Assembly: GCA_937966115.1 (NCBI GenBank)
Contig: CALCKX010000036.1
Coordinates: 1-38,330, forward strand
Direction of reading: 5' to 3'
Source: an uncultured Chloracidobacterium sp.
Lineage (GTDB): Bacteria; Acidobacteriota; Blastocatellia; Chloracidobacteriales; Chloracidobacteriaceae
DNA: 38,330 nt
The notes beneath the pieces are model-generated. The model did no database searches and had not been told where the DNA came from. It was given only the letters and a program-made list of their open reading frames with translations. Position numbers and translations under genes: made by a program. Positions 11,043-19,679 of this stretch are shown here, in pieces (positions within the stretch are counted from its first letter, which is position 1; the number at the start of each line of letters is the position of its first letter).

Positions 11043-12851
11043 ATGCCGCCGCTTGAATTGCCGCCTGAATTTTGGCTGAGGGCAACCGATACGCGCCGTC
11101 AGCGCTGGTGGCTGCTCGGGATTCTGCTCGGCAGCGCGCTGCTTTACGCGCCAACGCTCAGCTATGAGCTGGTCTTTGACGACCACCTCCAGATCAAGGA
11201 AAACCTGCACATCCGCTCGTGGTCGTTCATCGGCCGCGCTTTCACCGAGCATGTCTGGAGCGGGCAGCCCGGCTACGCGCTCACCAATTCCTACCGTCCG
11301 CTCTACCTCGTCTGGATGACAGCCAACTACGCGCTCTTCGGGACGGACCCGCGCGGCTGGCATGCCGCCTCGGTCTTGCTCTATCTCGCGGCGGTCGGCG
11401 GCGTCTGGCGGGTGGCCGGGCAGTTGCTTGGAACTGGCTTCGCGCGCGTCACGGCCGTCGCCGTCTTCGCGTTTCACCCAACGCATGTCGAGTCGGTCGC
11501 CTGGATCGCGGCCTTTCCCGACGCCCTGCTGATGACGTTTTTCACCCTGGCGCTGGAGCTTCACCTGCAAGCGGCGGGCTGGCGGGCGGGGCGGGGGCCG
11601 GCGGCGTCCTCGGGGCGCGGCGACTGGCGGCGAGCCGTGACGGACTGGCGCAACTGGCTTTCAGCCGGCGCGCTGGCAGGCGCGCTGCTCGCCAAGGAGT
11701 TCGCCGTCTTTTGGTGGCCGATGGCTTTCCTGCTGCACCTCGCCGGGCGCGGCGGCCCGTGGCATCAGCGCGCGATTAGCGCCGCGCAGTCGCTCAGTCT
11801 CCACGCGGCGGCGGTGGCGGCCTACTTCATCGCTCGCTGGCTGGCGCTGCCGGGCGTTTTTGAAGGCGCGCCCTACTTGCCGTGGGCGACCGTGGCGCTG
11901 ACGGCCCCGCTGGTGCTGTGGACGTATCTCGCGCTCCTGGTCTGGCCCGTCGGCCTGCGGCTGGAATATGAGCTGACGTATGTCGCCAGCCCGACCGATC
12001 CGGCCCACTGGCTGCCGCTCGCGGGCTTGCTGACCCTGGCCGGGCTCGCCCTGTGGCGGCTTTGGCGCGCGCCGCTCGCGCTGACTTTTCTGGTCTGGAT
12101 CGGGCTGCCGCTGCTGCCGACGCTGAACCTGCGCCATTTTCGCCCGCAAGAGTTTCTTCACGACCGCTACTTGTTTCTCCCGACCTTGGGCTTCGCCCTG
12201 TTCGTCGGCTGGGGCGTCGCGGCGCTGGCGAGCCGGCTGGCTTCGCGCGAGGCGCAGGCGGCAGTCGCGCTTGCGGCCACGGTCGGCCTGCTGCTCGCCT
12301 ACGCCGGGCTGACGGCGCGGCACGTTCCCCACTGGCGAGACGACCTGGCGCTCTACAGCCGAATTCTGAGCTTTCATCCGGACAACGTCTTTGCGCTGGG
12401 CAATCTCTCCGACGTCCTGCGGGCGCAGGGACGCCTGGAGGAAGGCATCCAGGCGCTGGAGCGCGCATACGCCCGCGCGCCCGGCGAGGGTCGCCTGGCG
12501 CGCGCGCTTGGCAACGCCTACTGTCAGGCCGGGCGCTTCGAGCGCGCCATCGAAGTTCTTGAGCCGTGGCTGGCAAGCGACGAAGCCAGCGTCAATAGCA
12601 GCGCGACCTGCTATGATTACGGCTACGCCCTGCTGGCGGTTGGTCGCCCGCGCCTGGCGCGCCCCTACCTCGAGCGCGCCGCCAGGCTCGCCCCTGACGA
12701 TGCCCAAGCCTGGCTCATGGCGGCTGAAGCGCGGCGGGCGCTGCGCCTGTGCGCCGAAGCGGAAGCCGCCTACGCCGAGGCGCTGCGCCTGGCGCCCGAC
12801 CGAGCCGACATCGCCCAACGGCGGGCTGAAAAAGACCGCGACTGCCCCTGA
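11043..12851 (+). CDS. TMTC-like membrane glycosyltransferase with TPR repeats
   Basis: A 602-aa polytopic membrane protein in two parts. The first ~430 residues hold many hydrophobic helices, with the first at about 23-36. The loop after helix 1 carries the paired acidic residues VFDDHLQIKEN (Asp46-Asp47) typical of GT-C enzymes. NSYRPLYL and FHPTHVESVAWIA are hallmark TMTC/GT-C motifs. The last ~160 residues are about four TPR units (LGNLSDVLRAQGRLEEGIQALERAYARAP onward in successive ~34-residue repeats). TMTC proteins use lipid-linked sugar donors to glycosylate exported proteins; the bacterial substrate is unknown. The start is uncertain because the ATG lacks a clear ribosome-binding site. 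The GT2 gene begins 28 nt downstream and could make its polyprenyl-phosphate-sugar donor. Confidence 0.8.
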   Translation: MPPLELPPEFWLRATDTRRQRWWLLGILLGSALLYAPTLSYELVFDDHLQIKENLHIRSWSFIGRAFTEHVWSGQPGYALTNSYRPLYLVWMTANYALFGTDPRGWHAASVLLYLAAVGGVWRVAGQLLGTGFARVTAVAVFAFHPTHVESVAWIAAFPDALLMTFFTLALELHLQAAGWRAGRGPAASSGRGDWRRAVTDWRNWLSAGALAGALLAKEFAVFWWPMAFLLHLAGRGGPWHQRAISAAQSLSLHAAAVAAYFIARWLALPGVFEGAPYLPWATVALTAPLVLWTYLALLVWPVGLRLEYELTYVASPTDPAHWLPLAGLLTLAGLALWRLWRAPLALTFLVWIGLPLLPTLNLRHFRPQEFLHDRYLFLPTLGFALFVGWGVAALASRLASREAQAAVALAATVGLLLAYAGLTARHVPHWRDDLALYSRILSFHPDNVFALGNLSDVLRAQGRLEEGIQALERAYARAPGEGRLARALGNAYCQAGRFERAIEVLEPWLASDEASVNSSATCYDYGYALLAVGRPRLARPYLERAARLAPDDAQAWLMAAEARRALRLCAEAEAAYAEALRLAPDRADIAQRRAEKDRDCP

Positions 12852-12879
12852 ATCGCTCACGCCCTCCCTGAGGCTCGAA

Positions 12880-13902
12880 ATGACGCTTGCGCGCCGCTCG
12901 ATTTCCATCGTCGCCCCCTGCTACAACGAGGCCGAAGGCTTGGCCGCATTTCATGCGGCGCTGTCCGCCGCGCTGGCGACGACGCCCTACGCGGCGGAAA
13001 TCATCTATGTGGATGACGGCTCGACCGACGCCACGCCGCAGGCGCTGGCCGAGCTGCGGGCGCGGGACGCTCGCGTCAAGACGCTCGCCCTTTCTCGCAA
13101 CTTCGGCCACCAAGCCGCCCTGCTGGCCGGCATGGACGCCGCCCAGGGCGACGCCGTCGTGACGCTCGACAGCGACTTGCAACATCCGCCGGAACTGATT
13201 CCGGAACTGCTCCGCGCCTGGGAGCGGGGCGCGGAGATTGTCTATACCATCCGCCGCGAAACCGCCGACGCCACGCTTTTCAAGCGCCTCGCCAGCCGGC
13301 TCTTCTACTGGCTACTGAGCCGGGCGTCGGCGACGCCCATCATCCCCGGCGCGGCCGACTTTCGGCTGATGAGCCGGGCGGCGGCGGACAGCTTCTGCGC
13401 CCTGCGCGAGACCCACCGCTTCAATCGCGGGCTGGTGAGCTGGCTGGGCTTCCGAACGGCCGCCGTCGAGTTTGACGCCCCGGCGCGCTTCGCTGGCGAA
13501 AGCAAGTATTCGCTGGCTCGCATGCTGCGCTTCGCCGCGCACGGGCTGGTGTCGTTTTCAGTCTGGCCGCTGCGGGCCACGATGCTGCTTGGCTTCGGCA
13601 TGGCGGGCTTCGCCGCGCTGTACATCGTCTATGCGCTCTTCGCCTTTTTCGCGCTGCGCTGGACGGTGCCCGGCTGGACCTCGACGCTCGTCACCGTGCT
13701 GCTCATCGGGGGCGTCCAGTTGCTGAGCCTCGGCATCGTCGGGGAGTACGTCGGGAAGATTTACGAGGAAGTCAAAGGGCGGCCGCCGTATGTCATCCGG
13801 GAGCGGCATGGCTTCGACGACAATCCGGGCAATAGCCGGGGCGCCGGTCAGCGGGCGGCGGGCGGCTCGTCCGCGGCCGGGACGAGAAACCGCTCCGCGT
13901 AG
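12880..13902 (+). CDS. GT2 glycosyltransferase, polyprenyl-phosphate sugar synthase type
   Basis: A 340-aa family 2 glycosyltransferase of the DPM1/GtrB/ArnC group, which load a sugar from a nucleotide donor onto polyprenyl phosphate at the inner membrane. The catalytic domain has VAPCYNEAEGL, the nucleotide-binding IIYVDDGSTD, LSRNFGHQAALLAGMDAA and the DxD-like TLDSDLQHPPELIPEL. Two C-terminal membrane helices (about LLGFGMAGFAALYIVYALFA and TLVTVLLIGGVQLLSLGIVG) precede the amphipathic EYVGKIYEEVKGRPPYV end. The ATG at 12880 has GAGG 7 nt upstream. The last ~25 residues are low-complexity and overlap the 3' end of the convergent GntR pseudogene by 55 nt, so the C-terminus may have been altered by that decay. 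Confidence 0.9.
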   Translation: MTLARRSISIVAPCYNEAEGLAAFHAALSAALATTPYAAEIIYVDDGSTDATPQALAELRARDARVKTLALSRNFGHQAALLAGMDAAQGDAVVTLDSDLQHPPELIPELLRAWERGAEIVYTIRRETADATLFKRLASRLFYWLLSRASATPIIPGAADFRLMSRAAADSFCALRETHRFNRGLVSWLGFRTAAVEFDAPARFAGESKYSLARMLRFAAHGLVSFSVWPLRATMLLGFGMAGFAALYIVYALFAFFALRWTVPGWTSTLVTVLLIGGVQLLSLGIVGEYVGKIYEEVKGRPPYVIRERHGFDDNPGNSRGAGQRAAGGSSAAGTRNRSA

Positions 13903-14728
13903 GCGCGCAGCTCTTGCAGGGTCTCATCAGACAGGATGCTCAGCTGGCGCGCGCTGACCGCCGCCGGCAGGCGCTGCGCGGTCAACGCGTCGGCGATGAC
14001 CAGCGCGCTCCCCGCAAGGCGCGCTTCCCAGCCCGGCTCGCCAGCGTCCTGAAAGCGGCAGGCCAGCAAGTCGCCGCCCGCGGCCGCGCACATCGCCCGC
14101 GCCAGGCGCAGAAAGCTCGGCCACGCCGAGACCACCGTCACCAGCCTGTCGGGCGAGCGCAGGAGGTCGAGTGGCACCTCGCGCCAGACGACCCGCGCCC
14201 GGAGCCAGAGGCAGGCGACGCCACGCGGAAGCTGTCCCGCCAGCTCGCCGGCCCAGGCGCAAAGCGCCACCGGCGCGGCCCGGCGGCAGGTCTCCGGCGA
14301 CCGACAGGCTTCAAAGCCCGTTCCGCGCGCCGGGCGGCGCGCCACTTGCGCAATCTCGTAAGCGAGAATCCGGCGCAGCTCGGGGTCCGGCTAGAGCAAC
14401 AGGAAGCGGTCGGGCGGCTCGGCGGCGAGCCAGGCGGAGAGGCGCGACCGAATGGCCGCCATCGAATGGCCGGCGCGGCGCGCCTGCTCGAGAAACGCCG
14501 TCAGCAAGCGGTCGAGTCGTCCCCGCTGGCCGCCCCGCCGCCGTCCACCGCCCGCGCATACACGCCGCTGCCGTGGCGCTGCTCGACCCAGCCATGGCGC
14601 GCCAGCTCGCGCGTGCTGGGCAGCTTATCGCCGGGCTTGAGTTCCTGACTGGCAATGGCGCAGACGAACTGCGTCACGAGCTGCTCGCGGGGGGAAACCG
14701 CGCTGCCCTTGGCAACCCACAGGCGCAT
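13848..14728 (-). pseudogene. Degraded GntR-family transcriptional regulator
   Basis: The reading starts MRLWVAKGSAVSPREQLVTQ and continues AIASQELKPGDKLPSTRELAR, a normal GntR winged-helix N-terminus. It then jumps directly to HGWVEQRHGSGVYARA: about 18-20 residues with the recognition helix are missing in frame. About 30 residues later the frame ends (DDSTAC-stop at 14501). The protein continues in the next frame as LDRLLTAFLEQARRAGHSMAAI and so on, until an amber TAG at 14391-14393 inside LLL-stop-PDPELRRILAYE. The C-terminal effector-like part then runs to the stop at 13848. Three separate lesions make this a pseudogene. It is divergent from trxA, which it may once have regulated. The frameshift alone could be a sequencing slip in a G-rich tract. 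Confidence 0.85.
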
Positions 14729-14921
14729 AAGTTTTTCCAGTGGCCTTTCCAGTCAGGGAGGGCGGCATCCAGCCGGAAGGCGGGCAAACGCCCCCGGCCT
14801 GGGGAGCGCTCGGGATTGGCGCGAGATGAAAGGCGTGTGCTAGTAATCACCGACCAGCTCGTTCTCGCTGAGGAAAGCGCGGACATTGGGAATGACGAAC
14901 TCAACTTTTGGAGGAACTATC

Positions 14922-15251
14922 ATGGGCGGCAACGTCATTGAAATTACGGACAGCAACTTCGAGCGCGAGGTGTTGCAGTCCGAACATCCGGTGCTCGTGG
15001 ATTTTTGGGCCGCGTGGTGCGCGCCCTGCCGGATGCTGGCCCCAACCGTCGAAGCCCTGGCCAACGATTACGCCGGACGCGCGCGGATTGGAAAGCTCAA
15101 CGTGGATGAAAACAATCAAACTTCGGCGCGCTTCGGGATTCGCGGCATCCCGACGCTGATTGTGTTCAAAAACGGTCAGGAACAGGAGCGGCTCACCGGC
15201 GCGCACCCGAAAGACACTATCGCCCGCATGCTCGAAAAGCACATGTTGTAA
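14922..15251 (+). CDS. trxA: Thioredoxin
   Basis: A 109-aa cytosolic disulfide reductase. The active site is WCAPC (Cys33 and Cys36) in VDFWAAWCAPCRMLAPTVE; Ala replaces the usual Gly, a common natural variant. The cis-Pro loop GIRGIPTLIVFKNGQE and the C-terminal helix are intact. The ATG at 14922 has a strong GGAGG about 7 nt upstream, so I prefer it over the in-frame ATG 36 nt earlier. It lies 193 nt from the divergent GntR pseudogene, and a 12-bp hairpin lies 45 nt after the stop. alaS follows on the same strand. Confidence 0.97.
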   Translation: MGGNVIEITDSNFEREVLQSEHPVLVDFWAAWCAPCRMLAPTVEALANDYAGRARIGKLNVDENNQTSARFGIRGIPTLIVFKNGQEQERLTGAHPKDTIARMLEKHML

Positions 15252-15295
15252 CGCTTGATTGAACAGGCGTCAGCTTCGGCGAAACGTCGTCCTCC

Positions 15296-15330
15296 AGGCT
15301 TTCAGCGTCCGACCGCGGCGCTGAAAGCCT
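15296..15330 (+). repeat. Perfect 12-bp hairpin between trxA and alaS
   Basis: AGGCTTTCAGCG (15296-15307) is followed after an 11-nt loop by its exact complement CGCTGAAAGCCT (15319-15330). It begins 45 nt after the trxA stop. Only a mixed pyrimidine stretch (CTTTCTTCC) occurs further on, not an immediate U-run. It may end the trxA transcript or stabilise its 3' end; a regulatory leader for alaS is possible but unsupported. Confidence 0.6.
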
Positions 15331-15457
15331 TGCCGGACGGCGTTATCGCTTTCTTCCAGTTTCTGCCAGCGCCTTTCGCTCTCCTTTTTCGCTTTCCGCT
15401 CGCTTTCCGCGATTGTTCGGCGACGCTCCCCGCGCCCGTCCGTCAAGGATGATGATT

Positions 15458-18088
15458 ATGCCAACTGGACACGACATTCGCCATTGGTTTCTCGATTACT
15501 TCGCCCGCCGCGGCCACCGGATCGTGAAAAGCTCGCCGGTGCTGCCGCCGGATGACACGCTGCTTTTCGCCAACGCCGGCATGAACCAGTTCAAGGATGT
15601 GTTCACCGGCCTTGAAACCCGGGACTACACCCGGGCGACCTCATCGCAGAAGTGCATTCGCGCCGGCGGCAAGCACAACGATCTGGACGAAGTCGGCAAA
15701 ACGGCCCGGCATCACACCTTTTTCGAGATGCTGGGCAATTTCTCCTTTGGCGATTACTTCAAGGAAGAGGCCATCGCCTTCGCCTGGGAGCTGCTGCTGC
15801 GCGAGTTCGAGCTGCCGCTGGAGCGACTGTGGTTCACGGTCTATGAGGACGATGACGAAGCCTTCGCGCTGTGGAAGAAGATAGGCGCGCCCGAAGACCG
15901 CATCTTGCGCTTTGGCAAAAAGGAAAACTTCTGGCAGATGGGCGAAACGGGTCCCTGCGGCCCATGTTCGGAGATTCACTACTTTCTAGGCGATGATCCG
16001 GCGGACAACCGCCCCGAGCTGGTCAACGGCCCTGGCGATACCACGGTCGAAATCTGGAATCTGGTTTTCATGCAGTTCGAGCGCGGCGCGGACGGCGCGA
16101 TGAAGCCGCTGCCCAAGCCCTCGGTGGACACCGGCGCCGGGCTGGAACGGCTCGCCTCCGTCCTGCAGGGCAAGAAAACCAACTACGACACCGATCTCCT
16201 GCTGCCCATCATCGAGCGCGTCGCTGCCCGGGCGGCGCGGGACTACCGCTACGAAAGCGCGGACGGCGTCTCCATGCGCGTCATCGCCGATCACGCCCGC
16301 GCGGCGGCCTTTTCCATCGCCGACGGCATTTATCCGGGTAACGCCGGGCGCAACTATGTGCTGCGCAAAATCATGCGGCGCGCCATTTGGCATGGTCGCC
16401 GGCTGGGCATCGAAAGCGCCTTCCTGCACGAGATCACGGCTTTCGTTGTCAGCCACATGGCCGTGGCCTTCCCAGAGCTTCAAACCCAGGCGGCGGTGAT
16501 TGACCGCGTCGTGACCACTGAGGAAAAGCTGTTTTCAGCCACGCTGACGGCCGGGCGCAAGCGGCTGGACGAAGCCTTCCAGCGCGCCGCGCAGGGCGTG
16601 GTGGCCGGGGCGGACGCCTTCGATCTCTATCAAACCTACGGGCTGCCGCCCGACTTGATCGCCTATATTGCCGAGCAGCGCGGCTTGCGCGTGGACGAAG
16701 CCGGCTTTGAAGCCGCGCTGGCGGAAGAGCGCGCCCGCGCCCGCGAAAGCTGGAAGGGCGGGACGGCCAAGGCGGTCGCGCCGGCCTATCAGGCGGCGCT
16801 GGACGGCGCGCCCACGGTTTTTCGCGGCTACGACCGCCTGACGCTGTCCGATCTCCGCATCCGCGCCATCATTTGTCGGGGCGAGCTGGCGGACGCCCTC
16901 CAGGCGGGCGACGCCGGCGAAGTCGTGCTGGATGAAACGCCGTTTTACGCCGAGTCCGGCGGGCAGGTGGGCGATACGGGGCTACTTGAAAACGAGGCGG
17001 CGACGCTGCGCGTCGTCGATACGGTCGCGCCGGTGGCGGGCCTCATCGTCCACCGCGTCGAGGTCCTGCGCGGCGCGGCGCGGCGCGGCGACCGCGTGAC
17101 GGCCACGGTGGATGCCGACCGGCGGCGCCGGACGATGCTCAATCACTCGGCGACGCACCTGCTGCACGCCGCGCTGCGGGAAGCGCTGGGCGCGCACGTC
17201 AAGCAAGCGGGCAGCGAAGTCGCGCCGGACAAGCTCCGCTTCGACTTTACCCACTACGCGGCGCTGTCGCCTGATGAAATCGCCGAAATTGAGCGCCTGG
17301 TCAATGCGCAGATTCGGCGCAATGCGCCCCTCGCCAAGCGCGAAATGCCGCTGGACGCGGCGGTGGCGGCCGGGGCGATAGCGCTGTTCGGCGAAAAGTA
17401 CGGCGACGTGGTGCGGGTCGTCGAAGTGCCCGGCTTCTCGCTGGAACTCTGCGGCGGCACGCACGTCGCCGCCACGGGCGACATCGGGCTGTTCAAAATC
17501 ACCAGCGAAAGCTCGATTGCCGCTGGCGTCCGGCGCATCGTCGCCGTCACCGGGGAAGCCGCTTTCGAACGCTTCCAGGCGGATGAGCGCATCCTGGGCG
17601 ACCTTTCCGCGACCTTCCGGCTGGGGGACGCCAGCGAGCTGCCGGCTCACGTCGAAAGACTGCAAGCGGCGCTGCGTCAAGCGGAGCGCGCGGTCGAAAG
17701 CCTCAAGCTCAGGCTCGCGCAGCAGCGCGCCGAGGCGGCGCTGGCCGAGGCGCGGATGGCGGGCGACGCCCGGGTGCTGGCGCTCGAGACGACCGATCTC
17801 GACAAGACGGGCATCCGGCAGTTGGCGGAGCGCCTGCTGGGCAAGCTCGGTCGCGGCGTGGTCGTGATTGGCGCGCGCAGCGACGAGAAGGTTTCCATCG
17901 CTGCGCGGGTCGCCGATGATCTGACCGACCGGCTCAAGGCGGGTCAGCTCGTCCGCGAGCTGGCGGCGATTATCGGCGGCAGCGGCGGCGGCCGGGCCGA
18001 CTTCGCCGAGGCGGGCGGCAAAGACCCGTCCAAGCTGCCTGACGCCCTGCGCGCCGCGCCGGGCATTGTCGAGCGGCTCCTGGGCTGA
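15458..18088 (+). CDS. alaS: Alanyl-tRNA synthetase
   Basis: Class II aminoacyl-tRNA synthetase, 876 aa, matching E. coli AlaRS (876 aa). Motif 1/2 regions are visible as SSPVLPPDDTLLFANAGMNQF and HHTFFEMLGNFSFGDYFKEE. The editing domain has the zinc-type NHSATHLLHAAL near residue 563 and CGGTHVAATGDIG near 664. The C-terminal DHHA1/C-Ala domain ends with GGSGGGRADFAEAGG. Of several clustered ATGs I chose 15458 because AAGGA lies 8 nt upstream and the protein then starts MPTGHDIRHWFLDYF. It also provides the Ala charge for the tmRNA encoded at 21874-22241. A 65-nt gap with three 13-nt tandem repeats separates it from tldD. Confidence 0.98.
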   Translation: MPTGHDIRHWFLDYFARRGHRIVKSSPVLPPDDTLLFANAGMNQFKDVFTGLETRDYTRATSSQKCIRAGGKHNDLDEVGKTARHHTFFEMLGNFSFGDYFKEEAIAFAWELLLREFELPLERLWFTVYEDDDEAFALWKKIGAPEDRILRFGKKENFWQMGETGPCGPCSEIHYFLGDDPADNRPELVNGPGDTTVEIWNLVFMQFERGADGAMKPLPKPSVDTGAGLERLASVLQGKKTNYDTDLLLPIIERVAARAARDYRYESADGVSMRVIADHARAAAFSIADGIYPGNAGRNYVLRKIMRRAIWHGRRLGIESAFLHEITAFVVSHMAVAFPELQTQAAVIDRVVTTEEKLFSATLTAGRKRLDEAFQRAAQGVVAGADAFDLYQTYGLPPDLIAYIAEQRGLRVDEAGFEAALAEERARARESWKGGTAKAVAPAYQAALDGAPTVFRGYDRLTLSDLRIRAIICRGELADALQAGDAGEVVLDETPFYAESGGQVGDTGLLENEAATLRVVDTVAPVAGLIVHRVEVLRGAARRGDRVTATVDADRRRRTMLNHSATHLLHAALREALGAHVKQAGSEVAPDKLRFDFTHYAALSPDEIAEIERLVNAQIRRNAPLAKREMPLDAAVAAGAIALFGEKYGDVVRVVEVPGFSLELCGGTHVAATGDIGLFKITSESSIAAGVRRIVAVTGEAAFERFQADERILGDLSATFRLGDASELPAHVERLQAALRQAERAVESLKLRLAQQRAEAALAEARMAGDARVLALETTDLDKTGIRQLAERLLGKLGRGVVVIGARSDEKVSIAARVADDLTDRLKAGQLVRELAAIIGGSGGGRADFAEAGGKDPSKLPDALRAAPGIVERLLG

Positions 18089-18094
18089 TTTCGC

Positions 18095-18133
18095 AAACCC
18101 TTCCTTCAAGCCCTTTCTTCAAACCCTTCCTTC
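18095..18133. repeat. Three tandem 13-nt repeats in alaS-tldD gap
   Basis: Units AAACCCTTCCTTC (18095-18107), AAGCCCTTTCTTC (18108-18120) and AAACCCTTCCTTC (18121-18133) follow one another head to tail. The first and third are identical and the middle one differs at two positions. The tract is pyrimidine-rich on the transcribed RNA and ends 20 nt before the tldD start. Confidence 0.85.
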
Positions 18134-18153
18134 ACACATGGAGCATCCCCTGC

Positions 18154-19596
18154 ATGAGCCACGATGCGATTGCCTTCTTCCTGACCCGCTACGGGCTGAC
18201 CGCGGATGACCTTGATGCGCTGCTGGGCGAGGCGCTGGCGGTCGGGGGCGACTATGCCGACCTCTACTTTGAGTATTGCCGCAGCAACTCGCTCAATCTC
18301 GAAGAGCGCCTCATCAAGAGCGCCAACCGGTCGGTGGCGCAGGGCGTCGGCGCGCGGGTGATTGTCGGCGAGAAGACGGGCTACGCCTACACCGACGACA
18401 TTTCGCGGGAGAGCATTCGGCAGGCGGTTCGGACGGCCGCCTGCATCGCCCGCGACGCCGCTCGCGTCGCCAGTCCGGTCGCCGTCGCGCCCCGCGCCAG
18501 GGCGCATGATCTGTATCCGCTGGACGACCCGGCGAGCGAGGTCGCGATCGAGCGCAAAATCGCGTGGCTGCGGGCCATTGACGAGCGCTGCCATGCCGCG
18601 GACCGTCGGATTCAGAAGGTTCAAGCCAGTCTGGCCGATGAGTGGAAAGCCGTCCTGGTCGCTGCCAGCGACGGCACGCTGGCCGGCGACATTCAGCCGT
18701 TGGCGCGGGCGAGCGTCCTGTGCATCGCCGATCAGGACGGCGATCTCAGAGCCGGGCGCGCGGGCGGCGGCGGGCGGCGGGGCTTCGACATGTTCGCCGA
18801 AGGCGAGCTGGCGCCGGAAGCGCTGGCGCGCGAAGCCGTCCGGCTGGCGGTCTTGCAGTTCGAGGCCGTGGAAGCGCCCGCCGGCCCGATGGAGGTCGTC
18901 CTTGGTCACGGCTGGCCCGGCATTTTGCTACACGAAGCCATCGGCCATGGTCTCGAAGCCGACTTCAATCGCAAGAAGACCTCGGCCTTTTCCGACCTCA
19001 TCGGCAAGCGCGTCGCCAGCGAAGCCTGCACCATCGTGGATGACGGGACGCTCCCCGGACGCCGCGGCTCGCTCAACATGGACGACGAAGGCCATCCGAC
19101 TTCCCGGACGACGCTGATCGAGAAGGGCATCCTGCGCGGCTACATCAACGATTACTTGAACGCCAAGCTGCTCGGCGTCCCGCGCACCGGCAACGGCCGC
19201 CGCGAAAGCTACCGTCACATGCCGATGCCGCGCATGACGAACACGTACATGCTGGCCGGGACCGAAGCCCCGGAAGACATCATTCGCAGCGTGAAGCGCG
19301 GCTTGTACGCCGTGCAGTTCGGCGGCGGACAGGTGGACATCACCAGCGGCAAGTTCGTGTTTTCGGCCAGCGAGGCGTACCTCATCGAGGACGGCCGCAT
19401 CACCGCCCCGGTCAAGGACGCGACGCTCATCGGCCACGGGCCCGAAGCCCTGACGAAAGTCACCGCCGTCGGTCACGACCTGGCGCTGGATTTGGGCGTC
19501 GGCACCTGCGGCAAGGATGGTCAGAGCGTGCCGGTCGGGGTGGGACTGCCGACCATCAAAATTTCGGAGATGACAGTCGGCGGCACGCAGCGGTAA
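18154..19596 (+). CDS. tldD: Metalloprotease TldD
   Basis: A 480-aa member of the TldD/PmbA (U62) family. In E. coli TldD pairs with TldE to cleave unfolded peptides, including microcin B17 precursor and CcdA. The N-terminal substrate-tunnel domain (EYCRSNSLNLEERLIKSANRSVAQGVGARVI pattern) leads to the zinc motif HEAIGH at about residues 260-265. The Gly-rich strand domain with FGGGQVDITSGKFVFSASEAYLIEDG is at the C-terminal side. All expected motifs are intact. The partner tldE/pmbA is not in the window. The ATG at 18154 has a GGAG 12 nt upstream. It lies downstream of alaS on the same strand, and the peptidase S13 gene starts 83 nt later. Confidence 0.95.
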   Translation: MSHDAIAFFLTRYGLTADDLDALLGEALAVGGDYADLYFEYCRSNSLNLEERLIKSANRSVAQGVGARVIVGEKTGYAYTDDISRESIRQAVRTAACIARDAARVASPVAVAPRARAHDLYPLDDPASEVAIERKIAWLRAIDERCHAADRRIQKVQASLADEWKAVLVAASDGTLAGDIQPLARASVLCIADQDGDLRAGRAGGGGRRGFDMFAEGELAPEALAREAVRLAVLQFEAVEAPAGPMEVVLGHGWPGILLHEAIGHGLEADFNRKKTSAFSDLIGKRVASEACTIVDDGTLPGRRGSLNMDDEGHPTSRTTLIEKGILRGYINDYLNAKLLGVPRTGNGRRESYRHMPMPRMTNTYMLAGTEAPEDIIRSVKRGLYAVQFGGGQVDITSGKFVFSASEAYLIEDGRITAPVKDATLIGHGPEALTKVTAVGHDLALDLGVGTCGKDGQSVPVGVGLPTIKISEMTVGGTQR

Positions 19597-19679
19597 CATA
19601 GGGTCTCCCGCGCTCCGGCGACTCGCGCCGAAGCCGGCCAGGCGCAACCCGACAATCCATTGAGAGGAAAGCTTCGGCC

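Noticed and set aside
14840-15064. Minus-strand frame ending VEFVIPNVRAFLSENELVGDY before trxA
   Set aside because: It runs antisense through the trxA start and ribosome-binding site and has no homology I recognise.
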